This document shows, one piece after another, positions 1 through 13,100 of a DNA stretch of 64,000 nt. Source of the DNA: Pelecanus crispus (taxonomy: Eukaryota > Chordata > Aves > Pelecaniformes > Pelecanidae); NCBI RefSeq assembly GCF_030463565.1, contig NC_134676.1:27529228-27593227 (forward strand), read 5' to 3'. The position numbers and the translations under genes are program-made. Position 1 is the stretch's first letter; each line of letters begins with the position of its first letter. The notes below the pieces were generated by a model. That model made no database searches. It saw only the letters and a program-made list of their open reading frames with translations, and was not told the DNA's origin.

Positions 1-802
1 TATTTGCTCTGTTCACTATGTATAATCATACCATATATAAATATTCTGGTTTAGTATACATTATAATCTTTTGAGGAAGAATGAAGGAAAGAAAAACCCA
101 ACCAACCCTTCCCAACCCCTCCCCTAAAACAAACAAACAAAAAAAGCCAACCCAGGATCTTGTTTTTAGCTAGACAAAGGGTAAAGGAAGAAGAGAGGAA
201 CAAAGTATCATGTGGGTATTTTTGTGTAGAATTCTGCTGAAATTTTTAAGAGGTGATTGAGGGATAGTATTGATCCATTATGAAATTTCACTTTTCCTTT
301 TGAAAGCAAGCTATTGATTTAATTTAGCATCTCCCCAAGCTACATATTCAGTAGAAATGGCTTCATGACATCTAGAGAAGGGATCTAGTGCAGGAAATGT
401 TTTCAAATCAAAACTTCTTAATAGCGTTAAACACCAGCATCCCAATCTTATGAATAATAAATTGAATGTTAAATTGGACAATTCTGATTACTGAACAAAG
501 TGCAATGGAAAACTTGTCGCAGAAAAGTCTTGTATTTCAGGTTTCATGTTTTTCCTTTTTTGAAAGTAGAATATTTCAAGTTCTGCTTCTGAAATGCACA
601 ATTAGTACAGAAATAAAATAGGTAAATAATTATGGATGCAGTTCTTCAGTATCCAGATATGCAAAAGGTCAGAAAAAAAATCAAGTTAAATTTAATTCTA
701 AACTAGGCCAGAACATGCAGTCCTCTCCTGTTTGATAAAAGTAAACTTGAATAGCAGTCAGTTTGAAAAGTTAGTGTGCATAGAGGGAGATGTGAATGTG
801 AA
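1..802. other. TBCA intron 1, no gene seen
   Basis: AT-rich intronic sequence lying upstream of TBCA exon 2 on the sense strand. I see no exon, RNA gene or recognisable repeat apart from short A-rich tracts near 95-145. Confidence 0.6.
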
Positions 803-1713
803 CATAGAATCATAGAATCATCTAGGTTGGAAAAGACCTTTAAGATCATCCAGTCCAACCATTAACCTACACTACCAAGCCCACTCTAGACTAATCAAGG
901 GTAGACCAGACTAAACCATATCCCGAAGTGCCACATCTACCCGTTTTTTAAACGCCTCCAGGGATGGTGACTCCACCACCTCTCTGGGCAGCCTGTTCCA
1001 ATGCCTGACCACCCTTTCCGTAAAGAAATTTTTCCTAATTTCCAGTCTAAACCTCCCCTGGCGCAGCTTAAGCCCATTTCCTCTTGTCCTATCGCTAGCT
1101 ACTTGGGAGAAGAGACCAACACCCACCTCACTACAACCTCCTTTCAGGTAGTTGTAGAGAGCGATAAGGTCTCCCCTCAGCCTCCTCTTTTCCAGGCTAA
1201 ACCACCCCAGTTCCCTCAGCCGCTCCTCATAAGACTTGTTCTCCAGACCCTTCACCAGCTTCGTTGCCCGCCTCTGAACACGCTCCAGCACCTCAATGTC
1301 TTTCTTGTATTGAGGGGCCCAAAACTGGACACAGTATTCCAGGTGCGGCCTCACCAGCGCCGAGTACAGGGGGACAATCACCTCCCTGCTCCTGCTGGCC
1401 ACAGCATTCCTGATACAAGCCAGGATGCTGTTGGCCTTCTTGGCCACCTGGGCACACTGCTGGCTCATGTTCAGCCGGCTATCTACTAACACCCCCAGGT
1501 CCTTTTCGGCCAGGCAGCTTTCCAGCCACTCCTCCCCAAGCCTGTAGCGTTGCATGGGGTTGTTGTGACCGAAGTGCAGGACCCGGCACTTGGCCTTGTT
1601 GAACCTCATACAGTTGGCCACGGCCCATCGATCCAGTCTGTCCAGGTCCCTCTGCAGGGCCATCCTACCCTCGAGCAGATCGACACTCCCACCCAATTTG
1701 GTGTCGTCTGAAA
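803..1713 (-). mobile_element. CR1 LINE, 5'-truncated, nearly intact ORF2 end
   Basis: Read on the minus strand, this 0.9 kb copy carries an open frame (911-1696, 261 codons) for the C-terminal part of CR1 ORF2. Recognisable pieces include [56 protein letters not shown] and [18 protein letters not shown]. The frame can be followed back to a [10 protein letters not shown] segment, so truncation falls just at reverse transcriptase motif C (FADD). The 3' tail at the left edge has two CATAGAAT octamers (803-818), the CR1 terminal repeat. The unbroken frame suggests a fairly young insertion in TBCA intron 1. The element cannot move by itself because the catalytic domain is missing. Confidence 0.95.
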
Positions 1714-4050
1714 ATGTAATGTGGAAATGTAAGTAATGACAAACATTGTGCCTTTTGTTTTAGCCAAAAATTAGAATAATTAAAAATGTTTGGTTTAGCG
1801 ATGCAAGTTGCCTTAAGTTTCAATGGCATACACACTTCAGTAAGTGAATCAACATAAAAATTGCTTTTAATCATACCTCTCTCCCCCTGTTCAAGTGAAT
1901 TTGCTGTTCTTATTAAAAAAAAAAAAAATCATCTGTCCTACAGATTGATTAAAATTAACTTTTTTGGAACCTAAAAATAGCAAAGCAAATAATACTGTCT
2001 GGAATTAAATCAAGCAACCTCGATCAAACAATTAACTCATCCTCTATTAAATCAATATTTGCTGATGCTAATACTGGAGCTAGTTCCAGTAGCTGGAATT
2101 ACAGCCACTGATTTAGTGTCTTTATTATTAGTAATTAGGCTGCTGTCTTTCCCCAGTACTGCTTCTCAAAGCTAGTACTAGGCTGACTTGTAGAAACTGG
2201 CCTAGATGATACCTACGCTACATGCTCTACACACTGCTAGAAGGCCCTCTCTGATGGTGTGATTCCATGGGGGTTGAAATGAGTTCAGGCGTGTGTTGCC
2301 ACAGCCCAACTTAGATCAACTGTTGTGAAGACACAGCTTAAGGCTATCTTAGCAAAACAATTTTTGATTATGTAAACTCTAGCAAAAGCAGGGAGAGTTC
2401 CTGCTGTTGCAATATCAGTATATTCTCTTTGGAATTTTTCTCCAGATATTACTGCAGTGGTGCTTTTCTGGCAGCTTCAGTTCACAAAAGGTTCTTGTCA
2501 CCTCAGTACCATTCTGTCCCTCCTCAGCAGCCCTTCTAGTAGGGCACTTAACTGTGACAAATTAGGAATTATTTGCTCTGATGCACTAACGTGACCATGA
2601 AGCTCTCTACTAGACCTTTATTTATTCTCTTTTCATTTGTATAATATATCCTTTATTTCTTGGATCTGATTATGTTCTTTTGGCTGTTAAGTTCTACTTA
2701 AATCTTATATAGGCTGATCTGATGCTTATTCTTGTTTGGGGAAGGATTTTCTTTGGCATGCTCTCAGGTTTGCAGTAGGATGTCAATGTTTGTTTTGGTC
2801 CTGAATTAGCTGATCAGAAATTACTTCGTCATTCTCCAGATCCTGAATGATGTTTTGGTTCAGATCTAGCATTATGTAATCCAACATATACCTAATGAAC
2901 ATACGTAACAAATTGTAAGATGCAACAGCAAAACTGCAGTAACAACAAATAATAAAGTTTGATAATGGACTTGCAATGTAAAAATTATGGTAAGGCATCA
3001 GACTAGACTTATATTAATACTCCCTTCCGAACTTCAAAATTTTTTACATTATTCTTGAATCTACACTTGTTAGCAAAAAGCATCCTGCTCCCAAGTATGG
3101 GTCCATTATTAGGATTAAAAGATGGATTCTTTTGCCTTTGAAAGATAGGCCATAAAGAAAATGACTGCAATATAAATTATGGAACTGCTACTTTTGTCTA
3201 TAAACCCCAAAGCAGCATCAAGTTAAATGGAGAAAATACTCAAAGGAACACAAAACTGTGAGGCTACTGTGTAATTTGGGAATTGTACTTTTATTTTGTA
3301 TGAAAACTAGTATGGGAAATAATGCATTTAATAGCATGAAATGTAGTGATCAGGAAAAAAAATCCTGGGATCACAGTCCGTGAACCTGAAAGTGCTGTTT
3401 CTTTTCATTTACATGTGATAACGTGTTTCAAAGTTAGTACTAAGAAGGATGTCTATCACTATTCATCTAGCAATGCAGGTGCAGTGGTGGTGTTTAGTAG
3501 TCAGTAGGAAAGAGGAAAGGCCACATGACTATAACAGCCAACACAGTTCACTTGCAGAACCATCAGAACCTGGATGGTGTTGACAAAGTCTACCTGAGAG
3601 CTGATGATAACAATGTTGTCTTTGCAGACATCTTAATATTGTTTCTTTTGGCTATGATGTGAGGACTTTTCTGGGATAAGTAGCTTTCTTCTCTGTGCTA
3701 CTGTCTTTATCAGCAGTCACCCAGATCTAGAAGGCAGCTTATCTGTTTCTGTTATGTATTTGAAATGAAGTACCAATACATAGCTTTTTTAGGATATTCT
3801 ATATGGATAAGTCTACACAGGATCTTTAAAAGTATTTTTAATTTAGATTATTCTTATGAGAATCATTACACGATATAGCTAAATTCAGCATTTCCTAGAT
3901 GCAGTTTTTTGCAGTGGTTAAGAGCCTTTTTTTATAAAACTGTGTATTATCTTATAGGGCTGTAGCTTCTGGGGGGCGGGGTTGTTATCAATGGTGTAAG
4001 TTTTTACTGTAATAGAATGAGATTAACACAGTCACTTGGTTTAATTGCAG
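1714..4050. other. TBCA intron 1, remainder
   Basis: AT-rich unique-looking sequence with a poly-A stretch near 1913-1928 and no supported gene. Short open frames here have no recognisable family and no splice context. Confidence 0.55.
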
Positions 4051-4156
4051 ATTGGCAAAAGAAAAAGTTATGTATGAAAAAGAAGCAAAACAGCAAGAAG
4101 AAAAGATTGAAAAAATGAAAGCTGAAGCATGTGATGATTATGGAATTAAGAAGCAG
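4051..4156 (+). CDS. TBCA: TBCA exon 2
   Basis: This 106-base exon lies between TTTAATTGCAG and GTAAAC. Its first base completes a codon begun in exon 1 (Arg18 by family numbering). It encodes about residues 19-53, running from [10 protein letters not shown] through [13 protein letters not shown] to GIKKQ. It forms the first long helix of the three-helix bundle. Exon 1 (about 18 residues) is not in the window, so intron 1 is longer than 4 kb. Confidence 0.92.
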
Positions 4157-7100
4157 GTAAACTATCCTAAAACTTGTTTTATAAAATCCTTCTTTGCTTT
4201 CATTTAACCATAGTCATCCTTAAATAAAAGAATCTCCTGTACCTTTTTCCAGACTCCTGTTATATATTTACTAAACTCCTGTCAATATAAAAGTCATAAT
4301 AAGCATTTGTAGAAACTTCCTTTACTCCAGAACTGTTAAATTATAAGGAGACTGCATAGGGATTACTTAGCACTTGGTGTCAGGATGGCTATCAGTCACT
4401 AACAGCATGTATAAAGCTATCATGAACTCTTTTTCTCAGAAATACCAAGAACCTGAAAATACATGGTCTGGGTGCATTTAGGTAAACTAAGCGCTTGCCG
4501 GTGAGTGGAAATGTTACAGTGATGTGAGAATGCTTGACAGTTAATATAAAGATGAAACATTTCAACTCTTGAGTATACTGCTATCCCTTTGGTAAAATCA
4601 CAGACCTCAAAGAGAGCAAGCAACGGGTATGAAGCTGCTCCTAGCAGCTGCTTGAATTTCTAATGAAGTCACTGATTAGAAAGGTGCATGCCGTAGTTTC
4701 AAATGCTCAAGAGTGTGGTTTAGTGTCACTATTACAATATGATTAAATTTTTCTTGGAAGGTTCCCCAGAAAGGACAGTGGTTGCAGGCAGTTGGAACAT
4801 GCCCTTTTGGAAGGAGGAATGTCAAGTTTCCCTCTCACTGAGAGAAAACTTGGGTTTGGGAGACTTGTGTTTATTCTTTACAGAACTGTGGCCTTTATAT
4901 TCTTTCAACTAAATATGTTATCTTTTAACTATCTTTTTTCCCCAAGCATTTTCCAGATATTTTCTCTTAAATCTTCACAAAAACTGAAACTGTAAATTAA
5001 AATTATTTTCACTGGTTTCAATAGTCTGCTGGTGTCGTGTTATAAAATCTAACCTACTGTTCTCCAATCTTCATTTTTAAACAGTGGAAGAATAAGTTAA
5101 ACAAAACTCAGATATAAAAATTAATGAAAGCAAGATATGAGAAAGCACTTTTAGAACAAGCTAAACCAACTCTTTTAGTAAGTTCAGATTTCAGTTCGTG
5201 TGTATATGTCCTGCCTTGCCTTCATTATGCCATGGGTAAGAAATACAAATAAAGAATTTGTATACAAATGAAGAATTGTATTTGTGGAGCTGAGCTGTCT
5301 TCTGCCTCACCATGGACTGATGCTCTAAGATCCTACAAAATAGCAGTCTTTCTGAAGATCTGCTGCTGCTAACAAGAACTAATGAATACAATCCCCGTTT
5401 TTAGTGTCCCCCATTCATCAGATTATTTGACCGCACCGTGGTATTTCCACAGTGACCTGCAAGATATCATGAAAGTCAGAAACAGGAGAGGCTGTGAACT
5501 TCTGCTGTGAAATTAAATGTTACACACTACTTAAAGGTTTTCTCAGAGACCAATGATGAAAGCCTTCACAGAGAAAACTCTCGATTCATTCAGAAGTTGC
5601 CTGGTCCACTTTGAAAGCAATCAGTTCCTCCAATGACATCTTCACTTCTTGTTCTTTTAGTGCACTTTGCATTATGGAAGTTGTTAATATTTTAGGTTAT
5701 GAAGAATTTGGAGGCTCAGAAAGAATGCATACACTTTTCATAGGATCAAATCTGTTACTCTAAAGAAAATTATGTAATACCAGGAGAGATTGCTCAGAAC
5801 CATATTTTGGATAGAGTTAGTACTTTGAGACATTCTTCAGGAAAAATGTCTGTAGTTACACATTTTAAGAATTGTTTTTAGTTAATAACTCCTAATCTGA
5901 ATAATTGTATTTATTTAAAAATATGGTTGTAGTCTTTATTTCAGTAATGAAAAAGTAACATTTGGGGGATGGGAATGAACTAAATCATTTGAGACTAGGA
6001 GAATAATTTTAACTATTATTTTATCTATCAGCCAAATCAGATCTGTGTCTACAAATCAATCCACAGTTGAGTAAGGGATGCTTAAAAAGCTTAGGAGCAT
6101 TACTTACGTCTTAAGGTACTACTATTCTCATTTAGCCTTTCTAGTTACAGCTTTGCAGTAGAACATTTGGTTTAACAGTACAGAAGTGACTACGGAAAAT
6201 TTTACTTTAAAATGAATAATGCCATTCCTACAGCATATGTGGACTTTAGGGTGTCTCTGGTCCGTAAGGGATCGGTCCCTCTGTAGAACAATAGGTAGGG
6301 TTTGACTCAGTACTGAATCTTATACAGTGGGACAGCTTGTGGTTCCTGTGAACTCAGGTGATCTCTGGCTGAGGCAGTGACCATCTAGGGTAGCTGGCAG
6401 TTGTGAGATACCAGCCTTCACCTGCACTGTCCAGAAAAACTTAATTAATGCGGAGTAGATTCAATACCAGAGAAACAAAAAGGAAGTTTTCTCGCACTGC
6501 TGGTATACGCTGAACAAGGCTGTAACTTGAAGACCCCACTGTAGGGCACAAGAAGACTTTGTTACGGTAACCCAAGATAGTTTCCTTCCTCCCATCAGAA
6601 TATGTAGAGTCCCATTGTCGCAGGTGCATGTTGTATCTATCGGCACTACTTGCTGGGTCTCAACTCATGTAATTCAGCTGAATCCGAGCTGGGTGAGAAC
6701 TATTTATGGCAGGTTGTATATCACAGGGAAGGAATCTCTAGTATTATGTCTCTAGCATTATGGGGTAAGGAAGCCCTTCCTTTTCCATCAATTACAGCTT
6801 ATTAAAAAAAAAAAATCACTCTGCTATCATCTGGATTTTTTCTACAAAAGACAGATGAGAAGTTCAGAATTTAGGGGAAAGCTTGTAACAATTTATTTGA
6901 GCCAAACTGGCAGAAAAAAACATTAATAACTGAAGAGCAGTATTTGGAGGAAAAAAAAAAGGCTATGAAAGAAAAATTTTCAGATGCTTTTATAACTCAA
7001 AATCACACTATCTTCAACCATGAGACTTGTAGGCAAAAAGGGTTATTAAGTACTTTAATAAAATAGTAGACTGAAAACATCATGTTAAAAACTGAACTAT

Positions 7101-10100
7101 TGTATATAAAATGTATCAGGTTTGTAGATGTTAGGAAAAAATATTAGAAGATTTTTGATGTATTCCACCAGGTGTAAATTCTGTATAGTTTCTGTAGAGG
7201 GTCATGTAGCAACAAGTAGTGCAATTATACTTCCATGTGGATTTTTTCACAATGAAGCCTTAGTTTCTACACGGTTGTAATGATTCTCAATATATGAAGA
7301 TTTTTACACATAGCTTCATGATACTTTATCTGTAATAGAAACTTTTCACACTGTAATCACTCATGAGTGCAGACTAATGATAGGAAACAGTAGTTTTCTG
7401 TATTTCTGTGGTTGTTGATGTATCTCATACATAAACAAACATCTTTTCCCATCTAATGCTTTAATCTTGAGGCTTGTGAGTGTGGGAAGAGCCTGAGGTA
7501 TCTACTCCTTGTTTCTTTTCAGTGGGATTGTAGATACACTCTGGAGGTTTTGTTCACTGTCAGCATTTTTACTGATAAATTTTCATTTTTTAAAAAACTA
7601 TCCTACAGTTCCAAATTACTTCTCGTATAATGTCATTTCCAGATTAATTAAAAATCCAGTGGGTTTAGCATAGAATTTAATATACACATGCCAAAGAGTA
7701 CATAAGAGTGCATAAAGTACATCTTGCTAATACACAGTTTTTTACAAATCTGAGTGAAAACAGCCAATACTTCTCTTGCTTTGCTGAGTGGAAGGTAGAG
7801 TATCTCCTGCAACAGCTAAAAAATACATTTGGAAACAATGTATATTGTTTCAGAAGATTATTGTGGAAGATGAGAATTTGTTGCTAATCTTGTTACTGCA
7901 GGAGTTCTCGCTGAAAGGAACCTTGTAATGTTCTGTAACTTTTTCATTTTTAAATGTCTGTTTAGCCTCAAAGAAATACTCAGGTTAGCTCAGTTGGCTT
8001 TTTACCTTCTTAGCTCTTCTCACCCCCCACCCAGTTGGTTCAAACAAAGCTTCATTCTTCTCATCAGGCCAGCACAGTAAGTTTAGATGAAACATACAGT
8101 TTCACTTCAATCTGATTATTTTCATAAGGGTTTTTTGGGGTTGGTTTGGTTTTTTTCCTAAGAAGAGATGATCTTTGCTTAATAATCTGAACTCTAGCTC
8201 TAGTTGCTTAGGTAAAGAGGCAGTGGAAATGCTAATGAAGAGTCTAATGATCCCCCTTATGTATTTGGACAGTATCCTTAACAAGCACAGTTTGTTTCCT
8301 TAAAAGCTAACAACTTGGAATTCTCTGTACTAAGTACAGACACCTGGTATTAAAAATGCTTTCAAACTTTGGTTTTATTGCCTAATGTGCTTTCTGAAAG
8401 AGACCAAGTCAAGAAAAATCATTACTGTGATCTTCCTTTTTCCCTTCTGTTATCCAAAGGCTGTGTGGAATAATTGCTGGAGGTGACTTAGAAATTATAT
8501 TCACATTTTTAGGAAAGGTACAACACTGAAGAAGCTTCCAGGGTGGAGTGTGGCTGGCATGCAAGGAATCCATTCCACGGGAAGTTCCTTAGGCCTGCAA
8601 CCTTAGATGTTGGCAACACCAGGGGAACTTGGTGTACTGGCTCTAAGAGGAACTGCCCAGGGGGTGGAGCGGTGTGGAGACACTGTGGCCAGGCTCTGTG
8701 ATAATATGGAAACTTGAAAGGTACCTTGGAACTGATAAGCTGCATATTTGCTACCCTGGGCCAACAGTCTGTCATGTTTTTGATAAAACGCTGTTCTTTT
8801 GGTAAACTTTGCTCATTATAATATCATTATAATACCAAAACACACCTCCATCCCAAAAGCTACCCACCTCTAAGGTGCGACCACCCCTCACTGAGCTTGG
8901 CACTTTGAATTTTTCTAGTCTATACCTTTAAAAGCAAAGCGAGAAAATTTTAATCCAATCATAAACAAAGGTATGTATGACTAGAGTCACTCAAGCTCCA
9001 CCTGAAAGGTAAAAAATAGTATAAAATAGCTTAAGATAGAGAGAACATTAGGGAAGATACCATCACGTACCACTCGGACTTCTGCGATCGGTTGACAGGC
9101 TGAGCCTCTCTTCCCCCCCATTGGGACAGCTTTGGGTAAGATTCGAACACTTGGTTATACCAAGTGCCCCCCCAGGAAACTTAGAAATCTCTATGTAGAG
9201 TCGCTTTATATCTTTTAATGCATTTGTAGCCAGACTGTGTTACTTGTACTTCTGGTATTTGCATGTGCTTTGCAGATAGTGAATTTATCACCAGTAATCC
9301 AAAGAACCTGTGTGTCTGCATTACATTAAGCACAGATTTAGGATCTGTATTTTATCTTCAAAAACAACCAAAAAAAGGCAACAACAGGAAAAAACCCAAC
9401 CTATCCCCCAAGCTTAACCTCCCCCAGAAAAAGGCGGGGGGGGGGGGGGGGGGCACAGAGAAAATTGAGCTATTTATTCTAACAAGGTTGAGCCATTCTT
9501 GTTGGGAAAGCAAGTCTTTCTTTTGTCAGTGTTTTCCTTCTGCCACTCCCAAAGAAACCTCTTCATTCAGATGTTTACCACCTCTCACCTGTTTACAGGG
9601 TGAGGTTTACACTTGCATCAACATGGATGTGTTTAGGTAGAATTTTGAGTTACTGGAAGGAAATGTGCTGCCTGCTGATTAAAGGACAACTTTCTGTAAT
9701 GGATAATTTCATTATCAATCCTCTAAGTTAATTTTAAAGCACCAATATCTGTAATTTATGACACAGTGTATTTAATTAAAAACATTTGCAGTGGAGGACA
9801 CAGAGCTTTGCTTCTGTCCTCTGAAAAGATCTCAATTTTTTAGCTTCAAGTCATGTGGTGGTCTCCCTCCACCCCCTGCTGCTGATAATGAAGAAAACCT
9901 TACAGTTGTACGTTAGTGGAAAACAGCCAGTGACAAACTGTTTCCCAAAAAGACCAAAGGAACCTTTCTGCCTTTTATGCCCTAAAGTGATCTGCTTTAG
10001 AAGAAGCAGGATTGGCCCTCACCTGAGAGGAGCTGCAGAGAAAGCTCATTTGAAATACTGAGGCATTAGATCTAGAGGGTTTTCTCCTTCTCCAGCTTTC

Positions 10101-13100
10101 TTGCCACAAATGGTAGGGGGTTTGTTGTTGATATGTGGCTATTTCAGTTCTTGAAACACTCAAGCACTATAGAAACAAAACAATGTTCTCTAATTCTTTA
10201 CTGCAAGCTTTTCTTCATGATCCTTTGGAAGCATTTTGATCAATCTATTTGACTATTACCTACAACAGACTGCAGTGTGCTGTTATATCCTGTACTTCTG
10301 GATAGCTCCGGGTTCTTTTGAGCCTGCTATGTGAAAATAAAACAAGTTGCTTTAAAGGAAGTAGAACAAAACTTCGTTTCCTGCAGTTTTTGTATGCGTT
10401 TGGGGTTTTTTCCCCTCTGTATTCACCTTTATGCTGTAGCTCCTCTGAGTTCCTGCTGTCCCTATGCCCAGCTTTCTCCTACATCATCTGTGCTGTCTTA
10501 CTCCCTGTATCGCTGTGCCACCATCCTGGCCCAGCGCATTCTGCCTTTGTATTCCCTGACTACCAGTGAGGCGAGAAGTAATACCATGCTGTGTATTTAA
10601 GTTACAAATATGTTGATTAGCCAACCAGTAGCCTTAGCATGATTGTTTACTTTGTGCTAGTCTTTTCCTCAGTAGAATTATTAATTTTGGAACTGTTGGT
10701 GTTCATCATACTTAGAGATGTCCTTTTTTCTTTTGGGTCTCTGTCCTTCCATCAGCTATGGCTGTAATTAGTCAATGGGTTCCAATTACAAAGTTTCTAA
10801 TGAAAAGTAGTTCAAACAAGTAGCACTTTTCTTAGCAAACTGAATTATTTGCATGGTTGTTTTCTTTTCCTCCCTACCAGCTTTGAGTGGCTCCATGCTG
10901 CTATGATTATCCATGCAACAAAGGGCAAGTGATTGAGGCAGTATTTAAAAGCATGAATATATATTCGTGTGTGTGTATGTAATTCATACATATATGACTC
11001 ATTCACATTTCTCTTTTTGTTAGCCTATATTTTGTGTTTAGAACACCACTCCTGTCATATAAAACAATATTGTCACTATACCCTGTGACCCAGTAGTTTA
11101 TTAGGATGTTCTTATAAGATCAAGGAAAGACAAGAGAGCCCTATGGAGGTTTCTTGTTGTTTTCAAATTATTTGTGGATCTGTGTACCTCTAAATCTCTT
11201 GGTTAGATGTGGGTCAGCTGGAGGGGAAAAAAAAAAACCCACAACTCTTCTGCTTCCATCTTTTTGAACGTGTTAAAACTGTTGTATTGTATAATGGGGA
11301 CATGTCAGGCTGAGCAAAATTGCTTCCTGTTGCAGAATGCTTGGTATCAACACTCATAAGCAGTAATATTTATTTCTATTCTTAAGTTACCAAAAATTTG
11401 TTTCAGTGAAAGTGCTTGGATAATCTGAAAAGTAGAAAATCTGCCTCATGAGCAGCTCTGATCTGCCTACAGTTGAAATACTAGCTTTGAACTTTCATTG
11501 TGAGACCTGCTAAAAATCAAAGCTGCTTACATTTAAAGCCTTGGGCCTTACCTCTTCAGCTGTTTCTCATCCAGTCATAGAATCATTTAGGGTAGAAAAG
11601 ACCTTTGAGATCATCCAGTCCAACCATTAACCTACACTACCAAGTCCACACTAAACCAATCAAGGGTAGACTAGGCTAAACCATGTCCCGAAGTGCCACA
11701 TCTACCCGTTTTTTGAATGCTTCCAGGGATGGTGACTCCACCACCTCTCTGAGCAGCCTGTTCCAATGCTCGACTACCCTTTCTGTGAAGAAATTTTTCC
11801 TAATTTCCAACCTAAACCTCCCCTGGCACAGCTTGAGCCCATTTCTTCTTGTCCTATCACTAACTGCTTGGGAGAAGAGACCAACACCCACCTCACTACA
11901 ACCTCCTTTCAGGTAGTTGCAGAGAGCGATAAGGTCTCCCCTCAGCCTCCTCTTCTCTAGGCTAAACAATCCCAGTTCCCTCAGCTGTCATGTTCGGCCT
12001 TTGTGCTTACTTTGAATGTGTAATTGTCTGATTTTAGTTATGGTGCCCTTCCACTTAAGCAACTGGTAGGTGGATCTGTGTCTTTGCATCTATTCTACTT
12101 TATCTGTCACTGCAATCTGTAATTTATGGAAAACAGATTGAAGACTATTGACGGCATATAATGCACACCAGTTCTTTGACATCTGATCCAATTTACAAAA
12201 ATCCACATCACTTTTAGTAAAACAGTGTCTAGTATATACACCCCAACAGTTAGAGAGCTCCATTACATCTGAGGAAACCGCTTCCTTTTAAAGATGCCAG
12301 ACATCTGCTCCCTCAGTAGAAATACCTTCAACCCTGAAAGACAACTGAGTAGAAATGTGGCTGGTTGAAAAGATTTGTTTAAGTGGCTTTTTCGGTACAC
12401 TTAAAGGAAAGGAAACATCATCCGCACTACAGCCGCAATAGCTCTTTTGGTCCTATGTGCGCTTACTGACAACAAATTAGATTTGCTTCTCCCTGTACAT
12501 AGTTTTGCACTTTATTGCTTTTGTCTTAATGCTGTATTTAGATGCACTTCACTTACTCCATTTTTTTAATGCTTCTGTTTGGCATTGTAATTCACAGAAA
12601 CCTTGCAGATATTTATGGTTCTTTGCAAAGTTAGATCAGTTTCAGGTAATAGCTTCCTCTGTGGCCTGCTTATAATTTAAAGTCCTTAGAATTCAGTCAG
12701 AAAGCTTGATAGAATTTTGACAGAATTTGGGGAGCAAATGCTTTAAAAATTCCAGTCCTAAAGCTTAGATAACTATCTGAGCTTCTGACTTTGCTTTATT
12801 ATATACATTGGTAACAGTAAATGGTCTCTCTGGGATTAGCAGCATTACTTGAAAAAATGTGTTTTATGCAGACATTATTGAAGTTTGCATAGGTAGTTTG
12901 GTAATAACTAATAATATTCGTTCCTCAGAATTCCTGTTCCAGTCTCCAACTGTTTGCATCTACTGAATATAGTTCCAGGATTTATCATTCTTCTGGTTTT
13001 TATTTATTATTGCATAACTGCAGGCAAATGTAAATAAAACTCAGGTACCCCTTTGGATGTCGTCAAATTCTGTTTTGAAAAGAGTGACTGGAGTAGTTTT

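Noticed and set aside
3908..3928. GCAGTGGTTAAGAGC, similar to the core of MIR SINEs
   Set aside because: The match is about 15 bases with no flanking similarity, so chance is as likely.
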